Of a DNA stretch of 64,000 nucleotides, positions 43,796 through 52,901 are shown in pieces. The position numbers were made by a program, and so were the translations under genes. The number at the start of each line of letters is the position of its first letter. Position 1 is the stretch's first letter. Source of the DNA: JAFGVL01 sp963662245 (GTDB lineage Bacteria; Bacteroidota; Bacteroidia; Bacteroidales; Paludibacteraceae). Under the pieces are notes generated by a model, which saw only the letters and a program-made list of their open reading frames with translations, made no database searches and was not told where the DNA came from. Where the stretch lies: contig CAXXVQ010000009.1 in assembly GCA_963662245.2 (NCBI GenBank), forward strand, positions 186,001 to 250,000, read 5' to 3'.

Positions 43796-44356
43796 TTATT
43801 TTCCTAGAGAGTAAACGATACCTACATTGATACCTAAAGCAGAGATTGCATCTTCTTCAGCCATAATGTAGTTATATTTAAGATTTACATCTAAAGCTAA
43901 AGCATCTGAAAATTCATATTCGCAACCTACTACTGGAGCAAGACCAAAGTAAGACTCTGATTCATCAATGTCGCCGCTTATGCCATATCCATAGTCAAAT
44001 GAATATTTGAATGACATCATATATACACCTAAATCAGCTCCAGCGTATGGTTTAAAACCTTCAGTGCCAAAATAGTATGTGAAGTTTCCAGTAATTGGTG
44101 TTAAAGCATTTTCATAACCTTCAATTTCTTCACCCATTTTGTAGTACCCGATGTTTAATCCCGCTGCCATTTGGTCATTAATCATGTATTTACCAACAAT
44201 GCTTCCCCCAAATCCTGTACTTGCAACATCTGCAAAATCACCCATTGGCATCATAGCTCCACCATTAAAACCGATTTTGATTTGTGCTGAAGCAGCAACT
44301 GATAAGAAAGTTAGTGCAGCTAAAACTGCGATTCTTTTAATTGTTTTCATGTTCAT
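43796..44356 (-). CDS. Small outer-membrane beta-barrel protein
   Basis: 186 residues (184 from the second ATG at 44350) with a signal peptide ending ...AASA. The mature part is alternating hydrophobic strands with Gly-rich turns (IKIGFNGGAMMPMGDF, YFGTEGFKPYAGADLGVYMM) and ends in LGINVGIVYSLGK, typical of an 8-stranded OmpA/OmpW-like barrel. Function is unknown. Its unusually long AT-rich upstream region carries a perfect FNR/CRP-type palindrome at 44518. Confidence 0.8.
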   Translation of the reverse strand: MNMKTIKRIAVLAALTFLSVAASAQIKIGFNGGAMMPMGDFADVASTGFGGSIVGKYMINDQMAAGLNIGYYKMGEEIEGYENALTPITGNFTYYFGTEGFKPYAGADLGVYMMSFKYSFDYGYGISGDIDESESYFGLAPVVGCEYEFSDALALDVNLKYNYIMAEEDAISALGINVGIVYSLGK

Positions 44357-44738
44357 TAATTTGTTTTTGTTAAATATTGAGAAAGATTTTTTTATAATAT
44401 ATACTCACATTTTGTTTGATATAAACCATACAAAAAGTTACAGTATTTTGTCTATTTTTTAGCAAAAATATGATTTTGTTAAGTCTAATTTTATTTAAAA
44501 AACATAAAGTTATTAACAATTGATGTACATCAATTAAAATCTTTAAATTCTGATATTTATGTAAATATGGGATTTTAAAAATCTCAAACAATTAAAAATC
44601 TATGAAGATTACATAAATAAAAAGCAACATCATTATCCTATCTACTATGATTGGCTTAAAGAATCCCAAGTTATTATTACAATGATGTTCCATATTGTTT
44701 TTAATTAATCACTAATTTTGTTTGAAAGTTTGAGTGTT
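44357..44738. other. AT-rich divergent intergenic region
   Basis: 382 bases between the barrel protein gene (minus) and the peptidase gene (plus). There is no ORF of note. The perfect palindrome at 44518-44535 is the main feature. TAATTTTG at 44713-44720 is a possible -7 box for the peptidase gene. Confidence 0.55.
44518..44535. promoter_or_regulatory. FNR/CRP-family binding site candidate
   Basis: AATTGATGTACATCAATT is a perfect 18-bp palindrome and contains an exact TTGAT-N4-ATCAA, the FNR-type consensus. It lies about 160 bases upstream of the barrel protein gene (minus) and about 200 upstream of the peptidase gene (plus). The regulator is not in this window. Confidence 0.55.
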
Positions 44739-46880
44739 ATGGAGAATGTGAAGCTTAAATATATTTTACTATTAACTTTTTGTATACATATGTCTTTTTT
44801 GAGTGCCAGTAAGATGTTTAAACTAGAAGATGTTACCCCGGGAGGGAAAAGTCAAGAGAAATTTATTCCTCAAGATTTTGGACAACTACAGTGGGGAGGT
44901 GACACTCTGTTATATGTGAAAGGAAATAGCGTCTTTTCTTTAAAACCGCTGACTCAGAAAGAAAATGAACTGATTTCATTGGATGAGCTAAATCAGATTT
45001 TTAAAGAAAATCATCTTCCAAAACAAAAGAAAATCCCTGTGTTTTCTGTCCCAAATAAACCGTCAATTATCAACTTTAAACTCAAAACAGAGCTAGTAAG
45101 TATTGACATAAAAAAGAAGAAGATTGTCTCTGAGTTTAAGTTTGTGAAAGGCGGGAAGACCTTTGATTACTCAAAAGAAAAGAATTTATATGCTTATACA
45201 GTTGGCAATGCTCTTAGGGTAGGGAATGAAAATGACGATAAAGAAATTGCATCGGATTCTTCAGAGTATGTGTTTTACGGACAAGCAGCTCATCGCAATG
45301 AATTTGGTATTCAAAAAGGAACTTATTGGAGCCCAAAGGGAAATTATTTAGCTTTTTATAAAGTAGATGAGAGTCAAATCAAAGATTATGAATTAATTGA
45401 TAATAGTAAAGCGCCTGCTGTACCAAAGAATATCAAATATCCCGATGCAGGTACAAATGGTCAGGATGTGAAAGTTGGGATTTATTCGGTGAAAACTGGG
45501 AAAATTGTCTATTTGCCAACGGGATTGCCAACGGATAGATATTTGACTTGCTTAACTTGGTCACCTGATGAGAAAGAAGTGTATTTGGCTGAAGTGAATA
45601 GAGCACAAGATAGTTGTGTGCTTAAAGCATACGATATTAAGTCGATGGTCGTTCGTGATATCTTTACAGAAACATCTGCAACATACATTGAACCTGAGAA
45701 TCCACTTTTATTTGTTAATGAATCTACATTTATTTGGCAAAGTGAGAGAACTGGTCATAACCATCTGTATTTGTACAATACACAAGGCAATTTGTTGAAA
45801 GCCCTGACTGCCGGCGACTGGGATGTGTTACAGCTAAATGGTTTCAATGAAAAAACGCAGCAGCTAATTATTAGCACTACTGAAGATGGGGCGTTGAATA
45901 AAACAATCTATACGCTGAATATTGAAACCGCAAAAAGGGAACTAGTTTCTTTTTCAGAAGGGCAACATGCTATTCAAGTTTCTAACAACGCAAGGTTTAT
46001 TGTAGATAATTATTCATCGATTATAATTCCAAGAAAGATTGATTTGATAGATATCGAAAGTGGCACAAGGATAAATCTTTTATCAGCCGAAAATCCTTAT
46101 GAAAAATATGCAATGCCGGAAGTGCAATACGGAACAATAAAGGCAGCAGATGGTTTAACAGATTTACATTACCGTTTGACACTGCCGGTGTCATTTGATA
46201 GCACCAAGAAATATCCCGCAATTGTTCATGTGTATGGTGGCCCTCATGTGCAAATGGTTCAGAATGCATGGCTAGGCGGTTCTCGTGGTTGGGAACTGTA
46301 TATGGCACAACAAGGTTTTGTTATGTTTACGCTAGATAATCGTGGTTCCATGAATCGAGGTCAAGCTTTTGAGGAAACAATTTATAAAAATATCGGAAAA
46401 GCTCCTTTTGATGACCAAATGAAAGGCGTGGAGTTTTTGAAAGCTTTGTCTTATGTAGATACAACTAGAATGGGCGTTTATGGATGGAGCTTCGGAGGAT
46501 TTATGAGTACACAGTTAATGTGTAAATCTCCAAAAACTTTTAAGGCAGGGGTTGCCGGTGGGTCTGTTATTGACTGGCGAAATTATGAGGTGATGTATGG
46601 TGAGCGTTATATGCAAAAACCACAAGAAAACCCTGATGGATACGCAGAAAATGATTTAACGAAAGTGGCTAAGGATCTATCCGGTAAGTTTATGATGATA
46701 CATTGTGAGTTAGACCCTGTAGTGAAAGTTGTTCACACCGAGAAATTCTTAGAGGCTGCAAAACAAGCAGGAAAAGATGTTGATTTTATCCGTTACGAAA
46801 AGCATGAACACAATGTGTTAGGGAAAGAGCGCCCGGGCTTGTTTGAGAAGATTTCAGCATTTTTCATTGAGAACCTTTAG
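44739..46880 (+). CDS. Dipeptidyl peptidase IV-like serine peptidase (S9 family)
   Basis: Exported prolyl peptidase that removes N-terminal dipeptides, used in protein digestion. 713 residues from ATG 44739. A TTG 21 bases earlier overlaps a -7-like TAATTTTG and is rejected as the start. A signal peptide is followed by a beta-propeller (about 40-470) and an alpha/beta hydrolase domain. The catalytic residues are S584 in GWSFGGFMS, D659 in HCELDPVVK and His in KHEHNV (689 or 691). The propeller Glu-containing motif is not obvious, but WSPKGNYLAFYKVDESQIKDYEL matches the family. It ends one base before the stop of the convergent queG. Confidence 0.93.
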   Translation: MENVKLKYILLLTFCIHMSFLSASKMFKLEDVTPGGKSQEKFIPQDFGQLQWGGDTLLYVKGNSVFSLKPLTQKENELISLDELNQIFKENHLPKQKKIPVFSVPNKPSIINFKLKTELVSIDIKKKKIVSEFKFVKGGKTFDYSKEKNLYAYTVGNALRVGNENDDKEIASDSSEYVFYGQAAHRNEFGIQKGTYWSPKGNYLAFYKVDESQIKDYELIDNSKAPAVPKNIKYPDAGTNGQDVKVGIYSVKTGKIVYLPTGLPTDRYLTCLTWSPDEKEVYLAEVNRAQDSCVLKAYDIKSMVVRDIFTETSATYIEPENPLLFVNESTFIWQSERTGHNHLYLYNTQGNLLKALTAGDWDVLQLNGFNEKTQQLIISTTEDGALNKTIYTLNIETAKRELVSFSEGQHAIQVSNNARFIVDNYSSIIIPRKIDLIDIESGTRINLLSAENPYEKYAMPEVQYGTIKAADGLTDLHYRLTLPVSFDSTKKYPAIVHVYGGPHVQMVQNAWLGGSRGWELYMAQQGFVMFTLDNRGSMNRGQAFEETIYKNIGKAPFDDQMKGVEFLKALSYVDTTRMGVYGWSFGGFMSTQLMCKSPKTFKAGVAGGSVIDWRNYEVMYGERYMQKPQENPDGYAENDLTKVAKDLSGKFMMIHCELDPVVKVVHTEKFLEAAKQAGKDVDFIRYEKHEHNVLGKERPGLFEKISAFFIENL

Positions 46881-47804
46881 TTACTTCATCAGTTTTAAGG
46901 TTTCCATAATTTTTTGATATCCTGCTCTAGCTATTGGTGAATCTTTAAAACGAGAGTTGAATTCTTCTTCTGTAAGGCTTTCCCAGTCTTCTTTTGTCAT
47001 GTCAAGCAAGCCTTCAATTGGGGTAAACTCTGCTTCTTTTGTAGGTTCAAGCATTATGTTGCCAGGACAGACATTTATGCAAATATCACAACCAAATAAA
47101 CAGTTGCTGATGTTGTATGCAACATCTTCAGGAATCTTACCTTGATTTTCAATAGTGTGGTAGCTGATACATTTGCGTGCATCTATTTTTTTGGGTTCAG
47201 ACAGAGCACCTGTTGGGCAAGCTTGTATACATCTGGTACATGTTCCGCAATCGTATTCTACAGGATTGTCGTATTCTAATTCAAGGTCAAGAATAATTTC
47301 TCCGATAAGAATAAACGAACCATATTTTGGATGAACTAGTGTCGTGTTTTTGCCAATTCTGCCTAGTCCGGCTTCTTTTGCCCATTTCCTTTCCAGTACA
47401 GGAGCCGAATCTGTAAAACAGCGGGCATTTATAGGCTTTTCATCCGATATGTTTTTGACAAAATCAAGAAGCAAAAAAAGCTTGTTCTTTATCACTTTAT
47501 GATAATCTTTTCCGTAAGCATATTTTGCTATTTGAGGAAGTTGCTTTTCTTGAAGCTTTTCCGGATAGTAATTTAGAGCTACAACAATTACAGACTTTGC
47601 ATTGTCAACCAAGAGTCTTGGATCTAATCGTTTGTCGAAATTGCGTTTCATGTACTCCATGTCGGCATTGTATTCTGCATCTAGCCAAGCTTGTAGGTGA
47701 GCTTGTTCTTCCTTTAGAAAACGAGCTTGAGCAATTCCGCAGTCATTAAATCCAAGTCGGATGGCTTCTTCTTTGATTTTGTATGTTAGTTCTGTTTTAT
47801 TCAC
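46881..47804 (-). CDS. queG: Epoxyqueuosine reductase
   Basis: Last step of queuosine synthesis in tRNA: reduces epoxyqueuosine using cobalamin and two 4Fe-4S clusters. 307 residues from a GTG start at 47804. A longer reading from 47849 starts inside the preceding terminator hairpin, and TACCTTTG (minus strand, 47823-47830) is a -7 box ahead of the GTG. The ferredoxin-like motifs CGTCTRCIQACPTGAL and CLFGCDICINVCPGN are complete. CFTDSAPVLERKWAKEAGLG carries the catalytic Asp. Confidence 0.93.
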   Translation of the reverse strand: MNKTELTYKIKEEAIRLGFNDCGIAQARFLKEEQAHLQAWLDAEYNADMEYMKRNFDKRLDPRLLVDNAKSVIVVALNYYPEKLQEKQLPQIAKYAYGKDYHKVIKNKLFLLLDFVKNISDEKPINARCFTDSAPVLERKWAKEAGLGRIGKNTTLVHPKYGSFILIGEIILDLELEYDNPVEYDCGTCTRCIQACPTGALSEPKKIDARKCISYHTIENQGKIPEDVAYNISNCLFGCDICINVCPGNIMLEPTKEAEFTPIEGLLDMTKEDWESLTEEEFNSRFKDSPIARAGYQKIMETLKLMK

Positions 47805-47832
47805 AAGAGATAATTCAAAACTCAAAGGTAAC

Positions 47833-47865
47833 AAAAAAGCCTGACGCATTTATCTTGTCAGGCTT
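47833..47865 (-). terminator. Terminator after the envelope barrel gene
   Basis: On the minus strand, an AAGCCTGAC / GTCAGGCTT stem followed by TTTT. Confidence 0.85.
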
Positions 47866-47884
47866 ATAGTAGTTTTGGTATGGC

Positions 47885-49114
47885 TTACATTCGTTGATTG
47901 ACCACATTGTTGTAAATGGAGCCGAAACTATATCTAATCCCAAATTTTCCGTCTAAATCAAACGGCGTGGCTTGTTGCCTTTGTTGAAGTAGGAGTTCAT
48001 CGCGAGATTGTACTATATCAGCTATATATCTTTGATTGTTTAACAAGCTGGCATCGAGTTTTAAAAATATGGAAAACCCTTTGGCAATTTTAACCGATAT
48101 TTTTGTGTTCATTTCCAAACTGTTTTCATTGAAGTTGTGTAGGTAATGTTTTCCTCTTATAAAACCTTCAATTTCTCCCCAAGGCTGGCGTAGTATTAGT
48201 TCAAGTTTTACTGATTCATCCCAGAGCCATTCGTTGTTTTTACCATAAATGGTTTTGTCAATATAGTCGTAGTAACGAGGTTTTACTTGATATGTTAGAG
48301 TAAACACTTTTCTATCCGATTTGTCCCATGGAAAAATATTATATTCAATGGCAGGTCCAAAGTCAAAGGTTTTGTCAATATTGTAGTAAGTAGAGTGTTT
48401 TGCAGCTCCGGAAAGACCTAATGAGACATATTTAGTAATTGAGAATACTGATCTTGCTGTCCATTTGTATTGTTCAACGGTGCTTTTAATTTCATCACCT
48501 CCATTATCATACTGTTCGCTACCCATTTCGTAATCAAGGGTGCTTCGTAGTTTTAATTTATCAGTGATGCGTTTTGCATTAAATTCTCCCTCAATATTGT
48601 ATTCGCTTTGGCTATCTTCCGCTTCTAAATTTCCACCTAAATCAAATAAAAACACCCAGCTGTTCCAAGGGTCTTTCTTAGATAGGTATGGGTTTTTCTC
48701 ATTATTTAAGAGCTGGTTGTGTTGTTTGCTTTTCTGAATGCAGATATAAGGCTCTAGGCCTGATTGAACCGGTCTTAGTAAGGTTTCCCAGCGTTGAATT
48801 TTCGTTTCATCTTGATTAGAAACGGCATTTAGCTTGAATTTTATGTCAGAATAATCTTCTTTCCCAATAAAGTTGATCCCATATTGATAGCCTTCTGATG
48901 CCGTTTTCTGTTTGGTGACAAATATATGTACATCAGATAATTTAGGGTCAGAAACAAAATCAACAGTTCCAAGGCTTCTGGTAAAATATGATTTGCTACA
49001 ATCATGGCAATCTAAATAAACTTTTAGTTTGGTGCCTTCTACTGAGCTTGTGTCGGTTTGAGTGAAACCTGTTATGCAACTAAGCGAAACCAGAAGTAAA
49101 AAAAGTTGGCGCAT
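47885..49114 (-). CDS. Secreted envelope protein with N-terminal Cys-x-x-Cys domain and beta-barrel
   Basis: 409 residues from ATG 49114 (MRQLFLLLVSLSC); the ORF opens 16 codons earlier without a signal peptide. A signal peptide is followed by a domain with VYLDCHDCSKSYFTRSLGTVDFV and SDVHIFVTKQKTASEGYQYGINFIG. This resembles a conserved family in Bacteroidota and Proteobacteria whose role I do not know. The rest is beta-rich and ends in FDLDGKFGIRYSFGS, consistent with an outer-membrane barrel. Terminator at 47833-47865. Confidence 0.7.
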   Translation of the reverse strand: MRQLFLLLVSLSCITGFTQTDTSSVEGTKLKVYLDCHDCSKSYFTRSLGTVDFVSDPKLSDVHIFVTKQKTASEGYQYGINFIGKEDYSDIKFKLNAVSNQDETKIQRWETLLRPVQSGLEPYICIQKSKQHNQLLNNEKNPYLSKKDPWNSWVFLFDLGGNLEAEDSQSEYNIEGEFNAKRITDKLKLRSTLDYEMGSEQYDNGGDEIKSTVEQYKWTARSVFSITKYVSLGLSGAAKHSTYYNIDKTFDFGPAIEYNIFPWDKSDRKVFTLTYQVKPRYYDYIDKTIYGKNNEWLWDESVKLELILRQPWGEIEGFIRGKHYLHNFNENSLEMNTKISVKIAKGFSIFLKLDASLLNNQRYIADIVQSRDELLLQQRQQATPFDLDGKFGIRYSFGSIYNNVVNQRM

Positions 49115-49243
49115 AATTCTTAGTGTGTTTAGAGTTTTAATTGAAACGAGATTTTTAATCAATAATTATGCCTAGTAATTAAGTATTATGCAATATATAT
49201 AAAAGCAAATATATGTTATATTTTTTCTGGAGAGGATAATTTG

Positions 49244-49274
49244 TTTGTTGATAATTGAAAAATTATTACTTTTG
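49244..49274 (+). promoter_or_regulatory. Promoter of tig
   Basis: TTTG at 49244-49247, exactly 19 bases, TACTTTTG at 49267-49274. Leader of about 45 bases. Confidence 0.8.
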
Positions 49275-49327
49275 CACCCCATTATAGAAATCCCAAGTTA
49301 TCAGATTATTACACAAAAATTATCAAT

Positions 49328-50689
49328 ATGAATATTGTAAAAAATGACATTGATGCGATAAACGCAACGCTGACTATTCAGGTGTCTAAAGATGATTACG
49401 CAGAAAAAGTTGACAAAACTTTACGCGACTATCGTAAAAAAGCTAATATCCCTGGTTTCCGCCCTGGAATGGTTCCTGTAGGATTAGTGAAAAAAATGTA
49501 CGGTAAAGCAGTGATGGCTGAAGAAATTAACAAATTAGTTTCTGATTCACTTTTTGGGTATATTAAAGAAAATAATATCAACATCTTAGGTGAGCCTCTT
49601 CCAAGTGTAGACGATAACTCAGTTATTGATTTTGATACACAAGAAGAGTTTGAATTCAAATTTGATTTAGGTATTGCTCCAGAGTTAGATATCAAACTTG
49701 ATAAGAAAACAAAAGTTCCTTACTATCAAATCGAACTTACTGAAGAAATGATTGACAACCAAGTTAAATCATATGTAGGTCGTTTCGGTTCTTACATCCA
49801 AGTTGAAGATGTAGTAGAAAATGATGTAGTAAAAGGTACTTTAGTTGAAGTAACTAAAACAGGAAAAGAGAAAAAAGACGGATTGACAGTAGAAGATGCA
49901 GTTCTTTGTCCTGCATACATGAAAGGTGATGAGTCAATGAAACAAGCTTTTGTTGGTGCAAAAATTGGTGATGCTATTTTATTCAACCCAGCTAAAGCTT
50001 TTGAAAACGAAGCTGAAATCGCATCTTTATTGAAAATTGATAAAGAAGAGGTAGCTGGAATGAAGTCAGAGTTCCAAATGACTATTACTGGAATCACTCG
50101 TTACAAAGAGTCTGAAATCAACCAAGATTTATTTGATAAAGTATTTGGTGAAGGTACAGTGAAATCTGAAGAAGAGTTCCGTGCTAAAATCAAAGAAAGC
50201 ATTGAAACAAACATTACTGCTGATGCTGACTACAAATTTGGTTTAGATGCAAAAGAAGTAGTGTTGAAGAAAATGGATGAATTAACTTTCCCAGATGCAT
50301 TCCTAAAAAGATGGGCAATGGACGCTCACGAAGGATTAACTGAAGAATCTTTAGAGGAAGATTATCCAAAAATGATTGAAGATCTTAAATGGCACCTAGC
50401 AAAAGATAAAATCACTAAAGACAGTGAGGTGAAAGTTGAGTTCTCTGATTTAGAAGCTTTCGCAAAGAAAGTTGCTTTAGCTCAGTTTGCTCAATACGGA
50501 ATGCCTACTGTTCCAGATGAAATTCTTGATGGATATGTAAAAGATATGCTTAAAGATGAGAAATCAATCAGAAGCATGATGGACGGAGCTTTAGATGAGA
50601 AAGTATTCGCTGTAATTAAAGAATCTGTAAAACTTGACGAGAAAGCTATTAGCATTGAAGAATTCAACAAAATGCTAGAGGCAAAATAA
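49328..50689 (+). CDS. tig: Trigger factor
   Basis: Ribosome-bound chaperone and peptidyl-prolyl isomerase that receives nascent chains at the exit tunnel. 453 residues. The ribosome-binding signature GFRPGMVPVGLVKKMYG is at about residues 43-59. The central region (about 160-245) corresponds to the FKBP-like domain, which is divergent here, as common in Bacteroidota. The helical arms follow. It precedes clpP and clpX, an order seen widely in bacteria. Confidence 0.95.
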   Translation: MNIVKNDIDAINATLTIQVSKDDYAEKVDKTLRDYRKKANIPGFRPGMVPVGLVKKMYGKAVMAEEINKLVSDSLFGYIKENNINILGEPLPSVDDNSVIDFDTQEEFEFKFDLGIAPELDIKLDKKTKVPYYQIELTEEMIDNQVKSYVGRFGSYIQVEDVVENDVVKGTLVEVTKTGKEKKDGLTVEDAVLCPAYMKGDESMKQAFVGAKIGDAILFNPAKAFENEAEIASLLKIDKEEVAGMKSEFQMTITGITRYKESEINQDLFDKVFGEGTVKSEEEFRAKIKESIETNITADADYKFGLDAKEVVLKKMDELTFPDAFLKRWAMDAHEGLTEESLEEDYPKMIEDLKWHLAKDKITKDSEVKVEFSDLEAFAKKVALAQFAQYGMPTVPDEILDGYVKDMLKDEKSIRSMMDGALDEKVFAVIKESVKLDEKAISIEEFNKMLEAK

Positions 50690-50832
50690 TATTTTTATAG
50701 TTTTTTGTAAAAAAAGGCTTTAGACTTATTGGGTTTGCAAACAATTTTTTCTATAAATTTGTTATGCTTATACCCCAAAAGGTTTAAAGCTTTTTTTATT
50801 TTAGTATTGTAACTTACAAAAACAAAAAAGAT

Positions 50833-51507
50833 ATGAATAACGAATTTAAGAAATTTGCCACCAAACATCTTGGGATGAATGCGTTGGCATTAGATCAGTA
50901 CACATCAATTACATCAAACTATATTTCTCCATCAATCTTGGAAGAGCGTCAATTGAATGTAACTCAAATGGATGTTTTCTCTCGCTTAATGATGGATAGA
51001 ATCATATTTCTTGGAACACAGGTAGATGATTACACAGCAAATGTAATCCAAGCTCAATTATTATTCTTGGACTCAGCTGATCCGGGTAAAGACATCTCTA
51101 TCTATATCAATTCTCCTGGTGGTTCGGTATATGCAGGCTTAGGCATTTATGATACTATGCAATACATCAATTGTGATGTAGCAACTATTTGTACAGGTAT
51201 GGCAGCATCAATGGCTGCGGTATTACTTGTAGCAGGAACTGAAGGTAAGCGTTCTGCTCTTAAGCACTCTCGTGTAATGATTCACCAACCTATGGGTGGA
51301 GCACAAGGTCAAGCTTCAGATATTGAAATCACAGCTCGTGAGATTCAAAAATTGAAGAAAGAACTTTATACAATCATTTCTGACCATTCTGGGAAACCAT
51401 TTAAAGAAGTAGAAAAAAATTCTGATAGAGATTACTGGATGACAGCTACTGAAGCTAAAGAATATGGAATGATTGACGAAGTATTATTCAGAGAAAAGAA
51501 AAAATAA
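50833..51507 (+). CDS. clpP: ATP-dependent Clp protease proteolytic subunit
   Basis: Serine peptidase that forms the double-ring chamber and works with ClpX. 224 residues. The catalytic Ser is S126 in GMAASMAAVLL, the His is H151 in MIHQPMGG, and the Asp is near 200 in the NSDRDYWMTA region. A -7 box TAAATTTG (50754-50761) suggests its own promoter. clpX follows after 44 bases. Confidence 0.97.
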   Translation: MNNEFKKFATKHLGMNALALDQYTSITSNYISPSILEERQLNVTQMDVFSRLMMDRIIFLGTQVDDYTANVIQAQLLFLDSADPGKDISIYINSPGGSVYAGLGIYDTMQYINCDVATICTGMAASMAAVLLVAGTEGKRSALKHSRVMIHQPMGGAQGQASDIEITAREIQKLKKELYTIISDHSGKPFKEVEKNSDRDYWMTATEAKEYGMIDEVLFREKKK

Positions 51508-51551
51508 GACTCTAATTCATTTTAGAATCGATATAAATTATAAAATTTTTA

Positions 51552-52784
51552 ATGGCAAAAAGTACTGACAAATGTAGCTTTTGTGGTCGTTCTAGTAAGG
51601 AAGTGGGCTTAATGATAACCGGAGATGGGGTTAACATCTGTGATGCCTGCGTAAAAGCCGCAAATGACATTGTAAAGCAAAACGCACAAAATGATAATAA
51701 GGGTAAGCTTCATCTTGAGAAAGAGAACCTGCCTACTCCAATACAACTAAAAGAATATCTTGATCAATATGTGATTGGTCAGGATGAGGCTAAGAAATAT
51801 TTATCCGTTGCAGTGTATAATCACTATAAGAGATTAATGCAGGATAGGCATTCTGATGAGGTTGAGATTGAAAAATCAAACATTATTCTTGTTGGTTCTA
51901 CTGGTACAGGAAAAACTCTGTTAGCTAGAACCATTGCCAAATATCTGCATGTCCCATTTACGATTGTAGATGCAACAGTTTTAACCGAAGCCGGATATGT
52001 AGGTGAGGATATTGAGAGTATCTTAACTCGTTTGCTTCAGGTGGCTGACTATAATGTGGAAGAAGCTGAGCGTGGAATCGTATTTATTGATGAGATTGAT
52101 AAAATAGCACGCAAAGGTGATAATCCTTCAATTACTCGTGATGTGAGTGGCGAAGGAGTGCAACAAGGTTTGCTTAAGCTTCTTGAGGGTTCGGTAATTA
52201 ATGTTCCGCCACAAGGAGGCCGTAAGCACCCTGATCAAAAAATGATTGCTGTAAATACACAAAATATCTTGTTTGTTTGCGGTGGCGCATTTGATGGTAT
52301 TGATAAGAAAATTGCACAGCGCCTAAATACTCGTGTAATGGGTTATGGTGCTAGCAAGGAGTCTGAAAAGGTTGATATGACTAATCTGCTTCAGTATCTT
52401 GCTCCGCAAGATTTGAAATCTTTTGGATTAATTCCTGAGATTATTGGTCGTTTGCCAATCTTGACTTATTTGAATCCTTTAGATAGAGATGCTCTTCGTA
52501 AAATTCTGACTGAACCTAAAAATTCTATCATTAAACAATACATAAAGTTGTTTGGGATGGATGGTGTAAAGTTAAATTTTGACGATGATGTATTAGAGTA
52601 TATTGTTGACAAAGCAGTAGAGTTTAATCTTGGTGCAAGAGGTCTTCGTTCAATAGTTGAGTCTATTATTATGAACGAAATGTATGAAGTTCCGTCTAAA
52701 AAAATCACAGAACTTCATATTACTAAAGAGCTTGCAACCAAGGAGTTTGAGAAATCACACTTTTCTAAATACTCAGTTGGTTGA
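51552..52784 (+). CDS. clpX: Clp protease ATP-binding subunit ClpX
   Basis: AAA+ unfoldase that feeds substrates to ClpP. 410 residues. The N-terminal zinc finger has four Cys (CSFCGRSSKEV ... CDACV). Walker A is GSTGTGKT, the pore loop GYVGED, and Walker B with DEIDK follows. The C-terminal small domain carries GARGLRSIVE. Same strand and operon-like spacing after clpP. Confidence 0.97.
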   Translation: MAKSTDKCSFCGRSSKEVGLMITGDGVNICDACVKAANDIVKQNAQNDNKGKLHLEKENLPTPIQLKEYLDQYVIGQDEAKKYLSVAVYNHYKRLMQDRHSDEVEIEKSNIILVGSTGTGKTLLARTIAKYLHVPFTIVDATVLTEAGYVGEDIESILTRLLQVADYNVEEAERGIVFIDEIDKIARKGDNPSITRDVSGEGVQQGLLKLLEGSVINVPPQGGRKHPDQKMIAVNTQNILFVCGGAFDGIDKKIAQRLNTRVMGYGASKESEKVDMTNLLQYLAPQDLKSFGLIPEIIGRLPILTYLNPLDRDALRKILTEPKNSIIKQYIKLFGMDGVKLNFDDDVLEYIVDKAVEFNLGARGLRSIVESIIMNEMYEVPSKKITELHITKELATKEFEKSHFSKYSVG

Positions 52785-52901
52785 TTTTCAGTTTGTTGGA
52801 TGAGATTTGTTAAACATTATTTTTTTTAAAAAAAGTATTAGGATTTTATCCTAACTTGTATATAAATTTGTTTTAGAGATACTCATATTTATTAGTTTTT
52901 A

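Noticed and set aside
47805..47849. Longer start for queG
   Set aside because: It would begin inside the terminator of the upstream gene and before the probable -7 promoter element; the GTG at 47804 is preferred.
50711..50802. Terminator between tig and clpP formed by AAAAGGCTTTA and TTTAAAGCTTTTTT
   Set aside because: The arms are about 70 bases apart and imperfect, and the loop would contain the likely clpP promoter.
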